A stretch of 64,000 bases of DNA from Gaiellasilicea sp963749515 (lineage in GTDB: Bacteria > Actinomycetota > Thermoleophilia > Gaiellales > Gaiellaceae): positions 62,001 through 126,000 of the forward strand of contig CAVVMR010000014.1 in assembly GCA_963749515.1 (NCBI GenBank), read 5' to 3'. The translations under genes were made by a program, and so were the position numbers. The notes under the pieces are model-generated. The model ran no database searches. It was not told where the DNA came from and was given only the letters and a program-made list of their open reading frames with translations. This document shows positions 32,370 to 40,109 of this stretch, piece by piece (position 1 is the first letter of the stretch; the number at the start of each line of letters is the position of its first letter).

Positions 32370-32561
32370 CTAGCCAAACAACCACACCCCAACGAGCACC
32401 AGACAAGACGGAATCGCCACGATCAGGAAGAGCACAACGAAACAGCCGATCCAGTCCAGCGCGTCCTCCCGATCAGCCTGCGTCGCACTACTACGAAAAC
32501 CGAAAAGGATCGTCCAGACGCCGATCAGCACCGCAGCCCCAAAGATCGACCAGATCACCAC
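32370..32561 (-). CDS. Small two-TM membrane protein, unknown
   Basis: A 63-residue protein with two hydrophobic helices (WSIFGAAVLIGVWTILFGF and CFVVLFLIVAIPSCLVLVGV) joined by a charged loop (ATQADREDALDWIG). No family recognised. The hydrophobicity pattern argues for a real gene, but there is no clear ribosome-binding site. Confidence 0.45.
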   Translation of the reverse strand: MVIWSIFGAAVLIGVWTILFGFRSSATQADREDALDWIGCFVVLFLIVAIPSCLVLVGVWLFG

Positions 32562-33071
32562 ACCAGCCTAAGCCGGACGACCGACAAGCCTTACGACTCA
32601 GAGGGAAGGGGACGACAGCAACGCCCCGCAGACGGGCAAAGAACGCCCCACAGCACCAAACACGCATGAAAGCAGAAGACACGAACGATTCCCGCCAAAT
32701 GCAGGGAAAACAGTCAGAAAGCCCCTAAACAGGCACTCCAACCAGACCCCCGTCCCACACCACCCGGCGCTTTCTGCAGTGAAACCGGAAACTCCGGGCT
32801 GTTCGCCGTGATCGAGAGGTAATACCTCGCGGTTAGGGGCGACATGGGCCTGGATCTACGCGCGTGGGTACCCGCACCCCTTCAAGGCAAGCATCATGCA
32901 CCTGTTCCTGCGGGATTCCTCGAGCTCGGACTGGGTACCAATCGGACTCTCGCCCCTGGGCGGCGACGGTGAGCGGGGCGAAGCCTTTAGGTCGTATTCG
33001 TTAGGGGGCAGTTTAAACTCGCTGCTCTCCGGGACCGTCTATTCATAGCCATTCACGGTCGCGTTCCCAAC
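32562..33071. other. Island stretch without a recognisable gene
   Basis: About 500 bp with no convincing gene. A 68-codon open segment at 32842-33048 (TWAWIYARGYPHPFKASIMH) lacks a start and could be a remnant. Nothing else structured was noticed. Confidence 0.4.
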
Positions 33072-33296
33072 ATGTACGGAGGTGGTTTGACTGTCAGCGG
33101 CGGCGGGGGAGCGGACACGATCATCGGAGGCGTCTTCGCCGACACCATCGACGGTGGAGTCGACCGCGACTACATCGACGTGCTCGACGGCGGCGCAGAC
33201 ACCGTCAGTTGTGGACTCGGAACAGATGTTGTCCGCCATGACGCGACCGACACGATCGCAGCGGACTGCGAGATCCTCCTCGGCTCAACGCCGTAG
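33072..33296 (+). pseudogene. RTX (haemolysin-type calcium-binding) repeat remnant
   Basis: A 74-residue frame with GGGGADTIIGGVFADTIDGG nonapeptide-like repeats, then DGGADTVSCGLGTDVVRHD and IAADCEILL. This is the usual C-terminal end of secreted RTX-repeat proteins in this group of bacteria, with Ca2+-binding GGxGxD turns. The expected signal peptide and most repeats are missing upstream, so it is probably the 3' end of a lost gene. Confidence 0.65.
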
Positions 33297-33347
33297 CCTT
33301 CCGTTACGAAGCAAGATTGCTCTCTCACACGAACGTATGCTAGGGCG

Positions 33348-33476
33348 ATGCGCTGGGAGCTCTCGTGCGGCCATCAGATAGAAGCGTTGGAGCATGACCG
33401 GGAGGACGACCTCCCCGACGCTCGCGCATTGTGTCCGACGTGTCAGAAACTCCGGAATGTGGTAGGCACTGTTTAG
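33348..33476 (+). CDS. Small zinc-ribbon-like protein
   Basis: A 42-residue frame, MRWELSCGHQIEALEHDRED to CPTCQKLRNVVGTV. The CGH and CPTC motifs could bind one zinc. TATGCT (33336-33341) lies 6 nt before the ATG, the same leaderless pattern as in many genes of this genome. Function unknown. Confidence 0.5.
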   Translation: MRWELSCGHQIEALEHDREDDLPDARALCPTCQKLRNVVGTV

Positions 33477-33516
33477 GTGTTCGCGACTTACTGCCCCGAC
33501 TGTCCGCGAGTCGGCG

Positions 33517-34132
33517 CTACGGGGCGCGGAACGAGTCGACGATCTTCCGGCAGACTGCGTTGATTCCGGCGCTGTCGCGCTCGTTGGTCTGGCAATGGAC
33601 GAGGTACATGAGGTCGCCTCGGAGCGCCCTCACCACATTATCTTCACAAGACTCCCGTCTACGGTAGAGGCGAGGCCGGAGACTTGGGCGGGGTACTCAC
33701 CGAGCGTCACTGGCTTGGGCCGTTCCGTGACTATCACGCAGGACGTGGCTGCGTAATCGTCGAAGTACTCGTAGACGTCTCTCGAGAGACGGGCCTAGCG
33801 GGGGCGATCGCTCACGTAGTACACGCAGAAGAACACAGAGTGAATGCTGCTCGCAGCAGAGTAGTCGGGCGCGACGAGAGCCGCGCCGACGGCTGCGTCA
33901 GCGCAGAGTACCGGTCGGTGTGACGAACTGTGCCCAGCTCTTAGGCATCTCGAAGCTGAACTCTCGGTCTCGGAAGACGAGGCAGTGGCGTTCGTCCGAT
34001 CTCTCCGGCTCGTTGTGGCAGCGTCGCCGTCGATAGCGAGGCGCTGTAGGCTTTCCCGCCTCCACAGCCTGCGAGCGCGAGGGCGGGCAGCGCGCCAAGC
34101 ACGGCAAGCACGACACGGACTTCATCTGCCAT
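33517..34132 (-). pseudogene. Secreted lipoprotein gene, degraded
   Basis: Begins with a lipoprotein signal (VVLAVLGALPALALAGC, lipobox LAGC). Pieces of one protein then follow in different frames: FSFEMPKSWAQFVTPTGTL, ALVAPDYSAASSIHSVFFCV, a TAG, LSRDVYEYFDDYAATSCVIV, PVTLGEYPAQVSGLASTVDG and YLVHCQTNERDSAGINAVCR, ending FRAP at 33517. At least three shifts and one stop break it. The fold resembles small surface lipoproteins with a final Cys helix; ligand unknown. Confidence 0.6.
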
Positions 34133-34167
34133 TCGTCAAGCATGCGCCCCTCGGAAACGCAATGCAA

Positions 34168-34524
34168 CGACGGGCCTGCCCGTTTCGGACATCTAGTCAG
34201 GCCCGCCGCGCCGTCTTACGCTTCTAGTGGGCCGGGACGTGGGAAAGCACCCCGAAGGATCCCGAGGCGTTTCAGTCCGCCCCCGGCCCGCTTGCTCATA
34301 CGAGGATCTCCAACTCGCTCGCCAGTCGCAGGCAACGCGTGTTCATGAACGCGTCGACAGGTGGACGAGACGACCTGACTTCCGGGAGCCGTTAGATCGT
34401 GTTGCCGGCGGTCGTGTGTGGAGACGTGCCGACGTGATCAAGTGGGCCGACGCGACGCTGCCTCTGCCTCGAGGATGTCCGCGGAAGAACTCACCTCCTC
34501 GAAACAATGACGATCGGCGCTGGG
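34168..34524. other. Island stretch without a recognisable gene
   Basis: About 350 bp with short overlapping frames on both strands and no motif, good start or ribosome-binding site. I see nothing I can support here. Confidence 0.4.
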
Positions 34525-34866
34525 CTACGACTCGTCCAAGTCCAGGGAAGATGTCGCCGTTGGCGAATAGCGGTAGTCAACTCCGTCGTGTACGAGACGC
34601 TTGGGATCCGGACGGTCACCACCCAGCGGGTTGCCATGAGTATCTCCGGCACGTTGATGCACTACTGCGACAGTGATGCGGTGGTCGTGCGCACGAACGT
34701 AACGGACGGTCTGACTGAACCCGCCCGATGGGGCACCCGCAGGAGACGGGCCAACCCTGACGACGAAGCCGAAGAATTCACCCTCCTGGAATCGCTCGAA
34801 GTACCGATGCTCGTTGAATAGGAGGCGGATTTCCCCCTTAGTGACATACTTAGGAGTAGAAGCCAT
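34525..34866 (-). CDS. Conserved-looking protein of unknown function
   Basis: A 113-residue frame starting MASTPKYVTKGEIRLLFNEH. The C-terminal part (TVAVVHQRAGDTHGNPLGGD, RPDPKRLVHDGV) resembles a short motif (HQ...G.RPDPK.L...G) seen in many small actinomycete proteins. Its ATG overlaps, on the opposite strand, the ATG of the next gene. The ribosome-binding site is weak, and the last ~12 residues look random. Confidence 0.45.
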   Translation of the reverse strand: MASTPKYVTKGEIRLLFNEHRYFERFQEGEFFGFVVRVGPSPAGAPSGGFSQTVRYVRAHDHRITVAVVHQRAGDTHGNPLGGDRPDPKRLVHDGVDYRYSPTATSSLDLDES

Positions 34867-35215
34867 GACGACTCTCGAAGCACCCGCGACGACTCTCGAA
34901 GCGTCCGTGCGCGATCAGATCGCGCTCTACGTCGAGAAGTACATCTCGGCCGACAAGCTCAACGACGTCCTCCCTGACACGGCTGATCTGGATGCGGCCG
35001 ACGATGCTCCGTGGGATCTCGTCATGCTCGTAACGGGCCTTCTGGCCGAGTTCCAGAACGGTGACCGGCAGGAAGACTCGCTGCGCGAGGCGTTGCGGCC
35101 CTACGCGTCGTGGACGAAGGAACCTGCGCAACTGTCGACTGTCACGCCTCAGGCGGGCTTGGAGCTGCGCGTACACGTTGCCGCTCGTACACAACTTCTA
35201 GAGGTACGCGAGTAA
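34865..35215 (+). CDS. Hypothetical acidic protein
   Basis: A 116-residue protein from ATG 34865 behind TAGGAG. The N-terminus repeats TTLEAPATTLEA (a tandem 18-bp DNA repeat). Then YVEKYISADKLNDVLPDTAD and WDLVMLVTGLLAEFQNGDRQ are helical and acidic. No family recognised. The 3' end overlaps the next, convergent gene by 74 bp. Confidence 0.6.
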   Translation: MTTLEAPATTLEASVRDQIALYVEKYISADKLNDVLPDTADLDAADDAPWDLVMLVTGLLAEFQNGDRQEDSLREALRPYASWTKEPAQLSTVTPQAGLELRVHVAARTQLLEVRE

Positions 35216-35612
35216 GAATCTGGGAGCCCGAAGTTCCGGGCACGATCAGGAGTACGTCAATCCAATGGACGCCCTCCTGCGCTAGCCGCAGCTTGATCTC
35301 GGCAACGAGGTTGATGCCGACGTTACCGGGCTTGAGATTGATGTCCGTCTCGGCAACCGTCTCGGTTTTCATGCTCGGTTCGTTCATCACAAGGCGAAGC
35401 TGAAAGCGGCCTCGGGCCTTGTCCGGTTTGAGCGAGAGCACCATCGAGAGGTTGTCGATACTTAGCGGCGGCATGGTCTCGGGTGGATCCGTCCCGGATG
35501 CGGTCTGCGTGACGCGATCTACGACCCGGATGATGCTGAGCACGCCATCACTCTCGGTAATGACCCGCTCGCACAACAACGCGGCGGCGAGGTGGGGGCC
35601 AGTTTCAGGCAT
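35142..35612 (-). CDS. DUF6941-like protein
   Basis: From ATG 35612 the product has ~156 residues: LAAALLCERVITESDGVLSI, IRVVDRVTQ, MVLSLKPDKARGRFQLRLVM, INLVAEIKLRLAQEGVHWID. This beta-sandwich pattern resembles the DUF6941 family, whose members have no known function. A longer start at 35684 would overlap the divergent gene. Looks intact, unlike most island genes. Confidence 0.6.
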   Translation of the reverse strand: MPETGPHLAAALLCERVITESDGVLSIIRVVDRVTQTASGTDPPETMPPLSIDNLSMVLSLKPDKARGRFQLRLVMNEPSMKTETVAETDINLKPGNVGINLVAEIKLRLAQEGVHWIDVLLIVPGTSGSQILTRVPLEVVYERQRVRAAPSPPEA

Positions 35613-35640
35613 GTGACGTGATGATCGCACGATCGCTTCG

Positions 35641-35913
35641 ATGGCCGACGAGTCTCCGTCCTCGGACGGCAGCGCGTCGTCCATATCATTCGCGGATAAG
35701 TCCTATGGAGCGAACGTTTCAGTGGTGGGTAGGGATCGCGTTCTACTTGAACTTTGCGGGATCGCGGGAGTGCTCGCGTACGTGGCGCTGACCGTTATCG
35801 GTCTTCCGCGCGCTTGGCCGGTGTTCGGTGGGGGAGCCGTAGCAGGTTTCGCCGAAGCGGTCATGCTCCAGAAGCTCTACCGCGACGGCGACTTTCAGGA
35901 CTCACGCCCCTGA
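35641..35913 (+). CDS. Small membrane protein, unknown
   Basis: A 90-residue frame with two hydrophobic segments (LLELCGIAGVLAYVALTVIG and PVFGGGAVAGFAEAVML). The N-terminal ~25 residues are Ser-rich. It diverges from the DUF6941-like gene with 28 bp between starts. Function unknown. Confidence 0.45.
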   Translation: MADESPSSDGSASSISFADKSYGANVSVVGRDRVLLELCGIAGVLAYVALTVIGLPRAWPVFGGGAVAGFAEAVMLQKLYRDGDFQDSRP

Positions 35914-35924
35914 CCTGAAAGATC

Positions 35925-36014
35925 CGCGACTCCCGCGACAAGCGCGACAACGGCTTAAAGAGTGGGGTTGCGTGTCGCGGATTCGGGTGGTGTCGCGGCA
36001 CGAATCCGCGACAC
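35925..36014. repeat. CGCGAC repeat cluster with 14-bp inverted repeat
   Basis: Six copies of CGCGAC lie in 90 bp: direct at 35925, 35934, 35943 and 36007, inverted at 35974 and 35992. A perfect 14-bp inverted repeat (GTGTCGCGGATTCG, 35972-35985 and 36001-36014) surrounds one of them. The arrangement resembles iterons or a cluster of regulator sites. Confidence 0.6.
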
Positions 36015-36084
36015 CGGGCAGGTCCTAACCGTCTGAGGCCGGCTTGCTTGTCGGTCGTCAAGTTCGTCCGGATACTTCGCGCCC

Positions 36085-36288
36085 GTGTTCGACGGACGGA
36101 TACCGGAGTGGCTCATCCTCGCGGCCTGCGCCGCGCTGATCTTCGACCTCACGCTTCTCGGCCAACTCGTCGAGCAGCTGTGGGCCGCTGTGTGGATGAG
36201 CGCGGCGGCTGTCGTCGGCTTCGTTGCTTCGATTCTGCTGCCCGGCCGGCGCAACCGCCGGGGGGCGGCGAGACGAAGTAACGGATAG
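36085..36288 (+). CDS. Small membrane protein, unknown
   Basis: A 67-residue frame from GTG 36085 with two hydrophobic helices (WLILAACAALIFDLTLLGQL and AAVWMSAAAVVGFVASILLP) and a basic tail (GRRNRRGAARRSNG). Such small two-helix proteins are common in islands. No clear ribosome-binding site. Confidence 0.4.
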   Translation: MFDGRIPEWLILAACAALIFDLTLLGQLVEQLWAAVWMSAAAVVGFVASILLPGRRNRRGAARRSNG

Positions 36289-36366
36289 TTGCCGTTACAC
36301 GTCTCTTTGCCGTAACGCGCAAGCCCCCTATTCATGCGGGTTGTAACGGCGTAACGGATGCAACGG
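36278..36366. repeat. GTAACGG iteron-like cluster
   Basis: Copies of GTAACGG at 36278, 36343 and 36351, an inverted copy CCGTTAC at 36292, and variants GTAACGC at 36312 and GCAACGG at 36360 lie in 89 bp about 300 bp inside attR. Such clusters bind replication initiators, excisionases or repressors. Confidence 0.6.
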
Positions 36367-36670
36367 CATTTCCGGGGACATCGAAAGTTGGTTCCGTCGT
36401 ATCTCTTTCAAAGAGGTTGAATGACACTGGTCAGAGAAGCCGTGGCGTACGGTGTTGCAGCGGAAGCCCTGTTCGGTAGTGCACTTCGTGGCGTGGCGGG
36501 GGTCTAGGCCAGCACCGCTCGACATCCCCTGCGGGTAGATCGCGGGTAAAGAACAGCGGCAATACCTGGTCAAGGGTGGATAACACCGGACAGGGCCAAG
36601 GTGCCGCAACCGGTCTGTATACGCGGGATTCCGCTTGGTTGCGGGTTCGCCGGATCAGTGTTGAGGATTA
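36367..36670. other. Right end of island, non-coding
   Basis: About 300 bp between the iteron-like cluster and attR. Apart from the putative arm-type site at 36531-36550 I see no gene. Confidence 0.5.
36531..36550 (+). promoter_or_regulatory. Putative integrase arm-type site, right
   Basis: GCGGGTAGATCGCGGGTAAA, the partner of 28951-28970, lies 120 bp inside attR. Finding the same short sequence near both ends of the island, and not noticed elsewhere in it, supports a recombination role. Confidence 0.5.
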
Positions 36671-36708
36671 GGAGAGGTCCGGAGTTCGAATCTCCGCACC
36701 CCGATTGA
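36671..36708 (+). repeat. attR: 38-bp direct repeat, tRNA 3' fragment
   Basis: Exact copy of 28849-28886. It lacks the 5' half of a tRNA, so it is not a gene. The chromosomal sequence that follows begins with the hairpin that would have terminated the original tRNA transcript. Confidence 0.95.
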
Positions 36709-36737
36709 CGTGGGGGAACCGTCACGGTTCCCCCACG
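36709..36737 (+). terminator. Original tRNA-Pro terminator, displaced
   Basis: CGTGGGGGAACCG-TCA-CGGTTCCCCCACG, a perfect 13-bp stem, directly follows attR. Before the island entered, it would have stood 4 nt after the tRNA, which identifies it as the ancestral tRNA terminator. It lacks a strong T tract. Confidence 0.7.
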
Positions 36738-36767
36738 CACTACCGTCCGGCGCACGGAGCAACAGCG

Positions 36768-37250
36768 TCAGCGTTCGGGAAGCGGGCCGACGAACTCGAT
36801 GCCGTACTCCTGGCCGGCCTGCTTGATCTGCGATCCGTCAATCGACTCGAGCGGCGGCAAGCCGCCCTCTCGCGAAGGCAGAGTGATCGCGCGATAGAAC
36901 TGCGCATGGCGGGGCGTGGTGAGAATCAGGTAGCGGGCCGTTTCCGACTCGACTCGAAAGCCGTGAACGGTGCCACCTGGCACGTGCGCGAACGAACCGG
37001 CGCCGGCCCGAACCCCCGGCTCCTCGCCGATGAAGAGCGTGACCTCGCCTTCGACCACATAGAAGGACTCCATGTCGTCCGGGTGCTTGTGCAGCGGCAC
37101 CCTCATCCCGCGCTTAGCCTGCTCGTCGACGAGAGCGAACGCCCCATCCGTTTGCTCCCCCGTGGCCAGAAAGTACGTCGACGTCTCTCCCATCCACCGG
37201 AGCTCGCTCTCTTCGGGCAGGTGCAGATACGCATCGGTCGCAGTCCCCAC
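36768..37250 (-). CDS. Cupin-domain protein
   Basis: A 160-residue single cupin similar to quercetin dioxygenase-like proteins. Metal-binding motif 1 is PLHKHPDDMESFYVVEGEV (His, His, Glu); motif 2 is FAHVPGGTVHGFRV (His). The substrate cannot be inferred. First chromosomal gene after the island; convergent to the displaced terminator. Confidence 0.8.
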   Translation of the reverse strand: MGTATDAYLHLPEESELRWMGETSTYFLATGEQTDGAFALVDEQAKRGMRVPLHKHPDDMESFYVVEGEVTLFIGEEPGVRAGAGSFAHVPGGTVHGFRVESETARYLILTTPRHAQFYRAITLPSREGGLPPLESIDGSQIKQAGQEYGIEFVGPLPER

Positions 37251-37366
37251 GGAGACCCTCCTCGATCGAAATGTCGGCAGCAGAGCCTACGCGAGTAAGC
37301 GAAGAGGCCGCTCGCGCGCCTCTTCGGCTCTAACGACGGTCGATGCGGCGCTGAACGTCAGCCACC

Positions 37367-38242
37367 TCACCCCGTCGCAGACCGTTTCTTCCAGCTATAC
37401 GACGTGCTGGTAGTCGTCACCCGGAAGCCCGCGCCGACGTAGAGCGAACGCGCCGCGTCGGTGGCGTAGCTGACCTTCAGGCGGCGTGCCCCGCGCGATG
37501 CCAGCCGATCGAGACCCGCAGTCAGCATGGCACGGGCCAGGCCTCGCCGCTGGTACTCGTCCTCGACTCTCATCGGCTCCAACATCCCGACCTGAGTCAC
37601 AGGATCGAACCAGAAGAGCGCGTAACCGCCGACCTGACCGTCAGCAGTTTCAGCGGCGAGGTCCAGTGCCGGGTCGTAGAGCGAGCACTGACGGAGACGG
37701 GCCTCGACCTGTTCGCCGTTTCGATGCCGCATCGGGTGCGGAGTGGTCGTCTCCAGGGCACGGTCGACGAGAACGAATCCCTCCGGCAGAGGGGTGACGT
37801 CAGGTCTTTCCTCGGCATCCATCCAGGTGGTCCCGTCCTCTTCGCCGGCCACGAAGCCGGCGCCGGCCAGCAGGCCGGCCAACTCGGCATCGTCGTTGTC
37901 GACGAGCACATCGACCGATTGGATGCCCAACCCGTCGATCGCCTCGACTGCGCGCCGCCAGAGAGCCGACAGCGGGACGGTCGTGACACCGGGGACCACG
38001 ATGAGCTCGCACCCCCAGGCCGAACCCCAGTCGGTAAGGACGACGCCGGCAACAGGGCCTTCGTCGTCGATCCAGAAGAGCTGGTCGATCGCATCCGAGC
38101 GGCGCGGCGTACGCCACCACCACTGCAGGTCAGCTGCCTCCCACACCCCCGCCTCCGGCTCCGCCAGGCGAGCGCGCTGCAGCAGTTCCGTCGCCAGAGC
38201 CAGATACCCGAGTCCCTTGGCTTGCACTTCATCGATCGCCAC
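37367..38242 (-). CDS. GNAT-family acetyltransferase, tandem domains
   Basis: A 291-residue protein. The C-terminal GNAT domain is clear: MLEPMRVEDEYQRRGLARAM (acetyl-CoA-binding Q/RxxGxG/A loop) and RSLYVGAGFRV. The N-terminal half (WWRTPRRSDAIDQLFWIDDE, LLAGAGFVAGEEDGTTWM) is a degenerate GNAT repeat. Acceptor unknown. GTG start at 38242. Confidence 0.8.
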   Translation of the reverse strand: MAIDEVQAKGLGYLALATELLQRARLAEPEAGVWEAADLQWWWRTPRRSDAIDQLFWIDDEGPVAGVVLTDWGSAWGCELIVVPGVTTVPLSALWRRAVEAIDGLGIQSVDVLVDNDDAELAGLLAGAGFVAGEEDGTTWMDAEERPDVTPLPEGFVLVDRALETTTPHPMRHRNGEQVEARLRQCSLYDPALDLAAETADGQVGGYALFWFDPVTQVGMLEPMRVEDEYQRRGLARAMLTAGLDRLASRGARRLKVSYATDAARSLYVGAGFRVTTTSTSYSWKKRSATG

Positions 38243-38396
38243 CAGCGCGATTCTCCTCGACCCGTCAATTCTTCGGCTAGTGGTGCTGGCGTGCGCCGGC
38301 GTCCGGGAATGATGCTGAAAGCATTTAGCGGCAAGTGTCCCCCGGGACTACGGACGATCCGCGCGACCGACTTCGCGGCGCCGTCGACGGATTAGA

Positions 38397-39443
38397 GTGC
38401 CTCGGCCTGTGGCCGAACGAGTCCTCACGCTGCGAGAGCTGAACCGCGCCACACTCGCGCGGCAGCTCCTCCTCCAGCGCACGCGACTCTCGCCGACGAC
38501 GGTGATCGAGCGCCTCGTCGGGATGCAGGCGCAGTCGCCGCAGGCTCCGTACGTCGGCATCTGGTCGCGTACGACGGGCTTCCGGCGCGGGTCGCTCGAG
38601 CGACTGCTCCGGCGGTCCGCGATCGTGAGGGCCACCGCGATGCGGCAGACGCTGCACCTCGTCACCCCGTACGACTTCGCGCTCATCTGGGCGGCGATGA
38701 GCGAGACGAACTTCCCCTGGGAGACAGAGCAGGCGAAGCAGCTCGCGCTGTCGGCGCGCGCGCTCGCGGCGGACCGACCCGTGACGTCGACCGAAGCGAT
38801 CGCCCTACTCGAGAGCGAGTACGGCCTCGCCGGTGTCGATGCGCGGCGCGCCTGGCGGATGGCGCGTGTTGCCGCGCTCATCGTCCACCATCACGAGAGA
38901 GCGCTCTGGCAGCCGCGCAACGACCAACGGTTTGTCGCAATCGAGGAGCCGGAGGCGCACGTCCCGGTCGAGGCGCGCGCCGAGATCTTCCGCCGTTATC
39001 TCGCGGCCTTCGGCCCTTCGACGCGCCGCGACATCGGGGCCTGGAGCAGGATGCGCGTTGCGGAGATCGACGCGGCGCTGGAGCTGCTCGAGCCGGTGCG
39101 CCGCTTCCGCGACGAGCAGGGCCGCGAGCTCCTCGACGTCCCACGAGCGCCGCTGCCGGACGCCGAGACCCAGGCGCCCGTACGCTTCCTGCCGAAGTGG
39201 GACAACGTCCTGCTGGCGTGGGCCGACCGCACGCGCGTGCTCCCGGAGGCCTACCGGAAGACGGTGATCAAGGTGAACGGCGACGTCGCGCAGACGTTCC
39301 TGGTCGACGGCTTCGTCGCCGGGATCTGGCGCGTCGACGACGGTCGTGTCGTGCTGGAGCCGTTCGAGCCTCTTTCAGCCCCGGTGCGGCGCGAGATCGA
39401 GGACGAGGCAGGACGTCTGGAGGCGTTCCTCGCCGAGCCCTAG
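38397..39443 (+). CDS. Winged-helix DNA-binding domain protein (HTH_42 family)
   Basis: A 348-residue protein of the YcaQ/AlkX-like HTH_42 family: LNRATLARQLLLQRTRLSPT, VERLVGMQAQSPQAPYVGIW-type IERLVGMQAQSPQAP, IVRATAMRQTLHLVTPYDF and RFLPKWDNVLLAWADRTRVL. Members related to YcaQ are DNA glycosylases that unhook crosslinks; whether this one is catalytic is unclear. GTG 38397 or 38409. A second, frameshifted family member lies at 52452-53625. Confidence 0.8.
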   Translation: MPRPVAERVLTLRELNRATLARQLLLQRTRLSPTTVIERLVGMQAQSPQAPYVGIWSRTTGFRRGSLERLLRRSAIVRATAMRQTLHLVTPYDFALIWAAMSETNFPWETEQAKQLALSARALAADRPVTSTEAIALLESEYGLAGVDARRAWRMARVAALIVHHHERALWQPRNDQRFVAIEEPEAHVPVEARAEIFRRYLAAFGPSTRRDIGAWSRMRVAEIDAALELLEPVRRFRDEQGRELLDVPRAPLPDAETQAPVRFLPKWDNVLLAWADRTRVLPEAYRKTVIKVNGDVAQTFLVDGFVAGIWRVDDGRVVLEPFEPLSAPVRREIEDEAGRLEAFLAEP

Positions 39444-39495
39444 TCGCGCTCGGCGAGCAGTTGCTGCGTGCGCGCGATCTCGGATTGGATACGTT
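39440..39495 (-). pseudogene. C-terminal remnant of an unknown coiled-coil gene
   Basis: The minus strand encodes ERIQSEIARTQQLLAERD and a stop at 39440, a helical C-terminus with no 5' part. At about 39493 the sequence becomes the start-less cupin on the plus strand. The junction looks like a deletion breakpoint that removed the 5' parts of two genes. Confidence 0.4.
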
Positions 39496-39960
39496 CGCCG
39501 AATCAAGACGTTCAACCTCAACAGCGACGAGTGGGATGGGACGAGGGACCGCGAGGGCTGGCGCGCCAAGGGCGCGCTTGTCGGCCAACACATCGGCGGT
39601 GAGCTGATCGGCGCGACCATGTCCGAAGTCGGACCTGGCGACAGGCTCTGGCCCTACCACACGCACTACCTGAACGAGGAATGGGTGATCGTGCTCCGCG
39701 GCGAGCCGACCCTGCGCACACCCGAAGGTGAGAGTGTGTTGAAGGAGGGTGACGTCGTCTGCTTTCCGCGCGGGAAGGACGGTGCGCATCAGATCATCAA
39801 CCGAACAGACTTGCCTATCCGCGTACTCATGCTCTCCTCGATGATCCGCGGCGAGGTCACCCGAGTACCTCGACACCGGGAAGGTCCTCGCGAAGGACGC
39901 CGAGGACGAAGACATCATGTTCGCGAGGCCCGGACCCGCGGTCGAGTACTGGGAGGGTGA
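39493..39960 (+). pseudogene. Cupin-domain gene lacking a start and frameshifted
   Basis: Begins without a usable start codon at RRIKTFNLNSDEWDGTRD, then has the cupin motifs LWPYHTHYLNEEWVIVLRGE and GDVVCFPRGKDGAHQI. After MLSSMIRGEV the frame shifts near 39860 to EYLDTGKVLAKDAEDEDIMF and VEYWEGE. It is a homologue of the intact cupin at 47131. Missing start and shift mark it as a pseudogene. Confidence 0.75.
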
Positions 39961-40109
39961 GGCTAGCTCCGGGCCACGCTCTCGACTAACCGGGCAGCAG
40001 AGACTCCGCCGACCCGAGGTCATCCGAGTGGGCGAGCGTGCTCTCGCCCGAGACGGCGGGGCCCCCGGGATCTCGTCCAAGTCTGCGGTCCGTATCCCAC
40101 CTCCAGTTC
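39961..40109. other. Intergenic stretch
   Basis: Nothing recognisable between the cupin pseudogene and the convergent CoA-binding gene. Confidence 0.4.

Larger units (their letters stand above)
28849..36708 (+). mobile_element. Genomic island integrated in tRNA-Pro(CGG)
   Basis: About 7.8 kb bounded by a perfect 38-bp direct repeat of the tRNA 3' end. An integrase lies next to the tRNA at the left end. Base composition and codon use inside are visibly less G+C-biased than in the flanks. The content is mostly decayed: frameshifted integrase, PIN-like, lipoprotein and unknown pseudogenes, an RTX remnant, and small unknown genes, plus two repeat clusters near the right end. The order is typical of a tyrosine-recombinase island. 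No replication, conjugation or phage structural genes are recognisable. Confidence 0.93.

Noticed and set aside
36671..36708. Second tRNA-Pro
   Set aside because: Only the 3' half is present; no D arm or acceptor 5' strand. It is the attR repeat.
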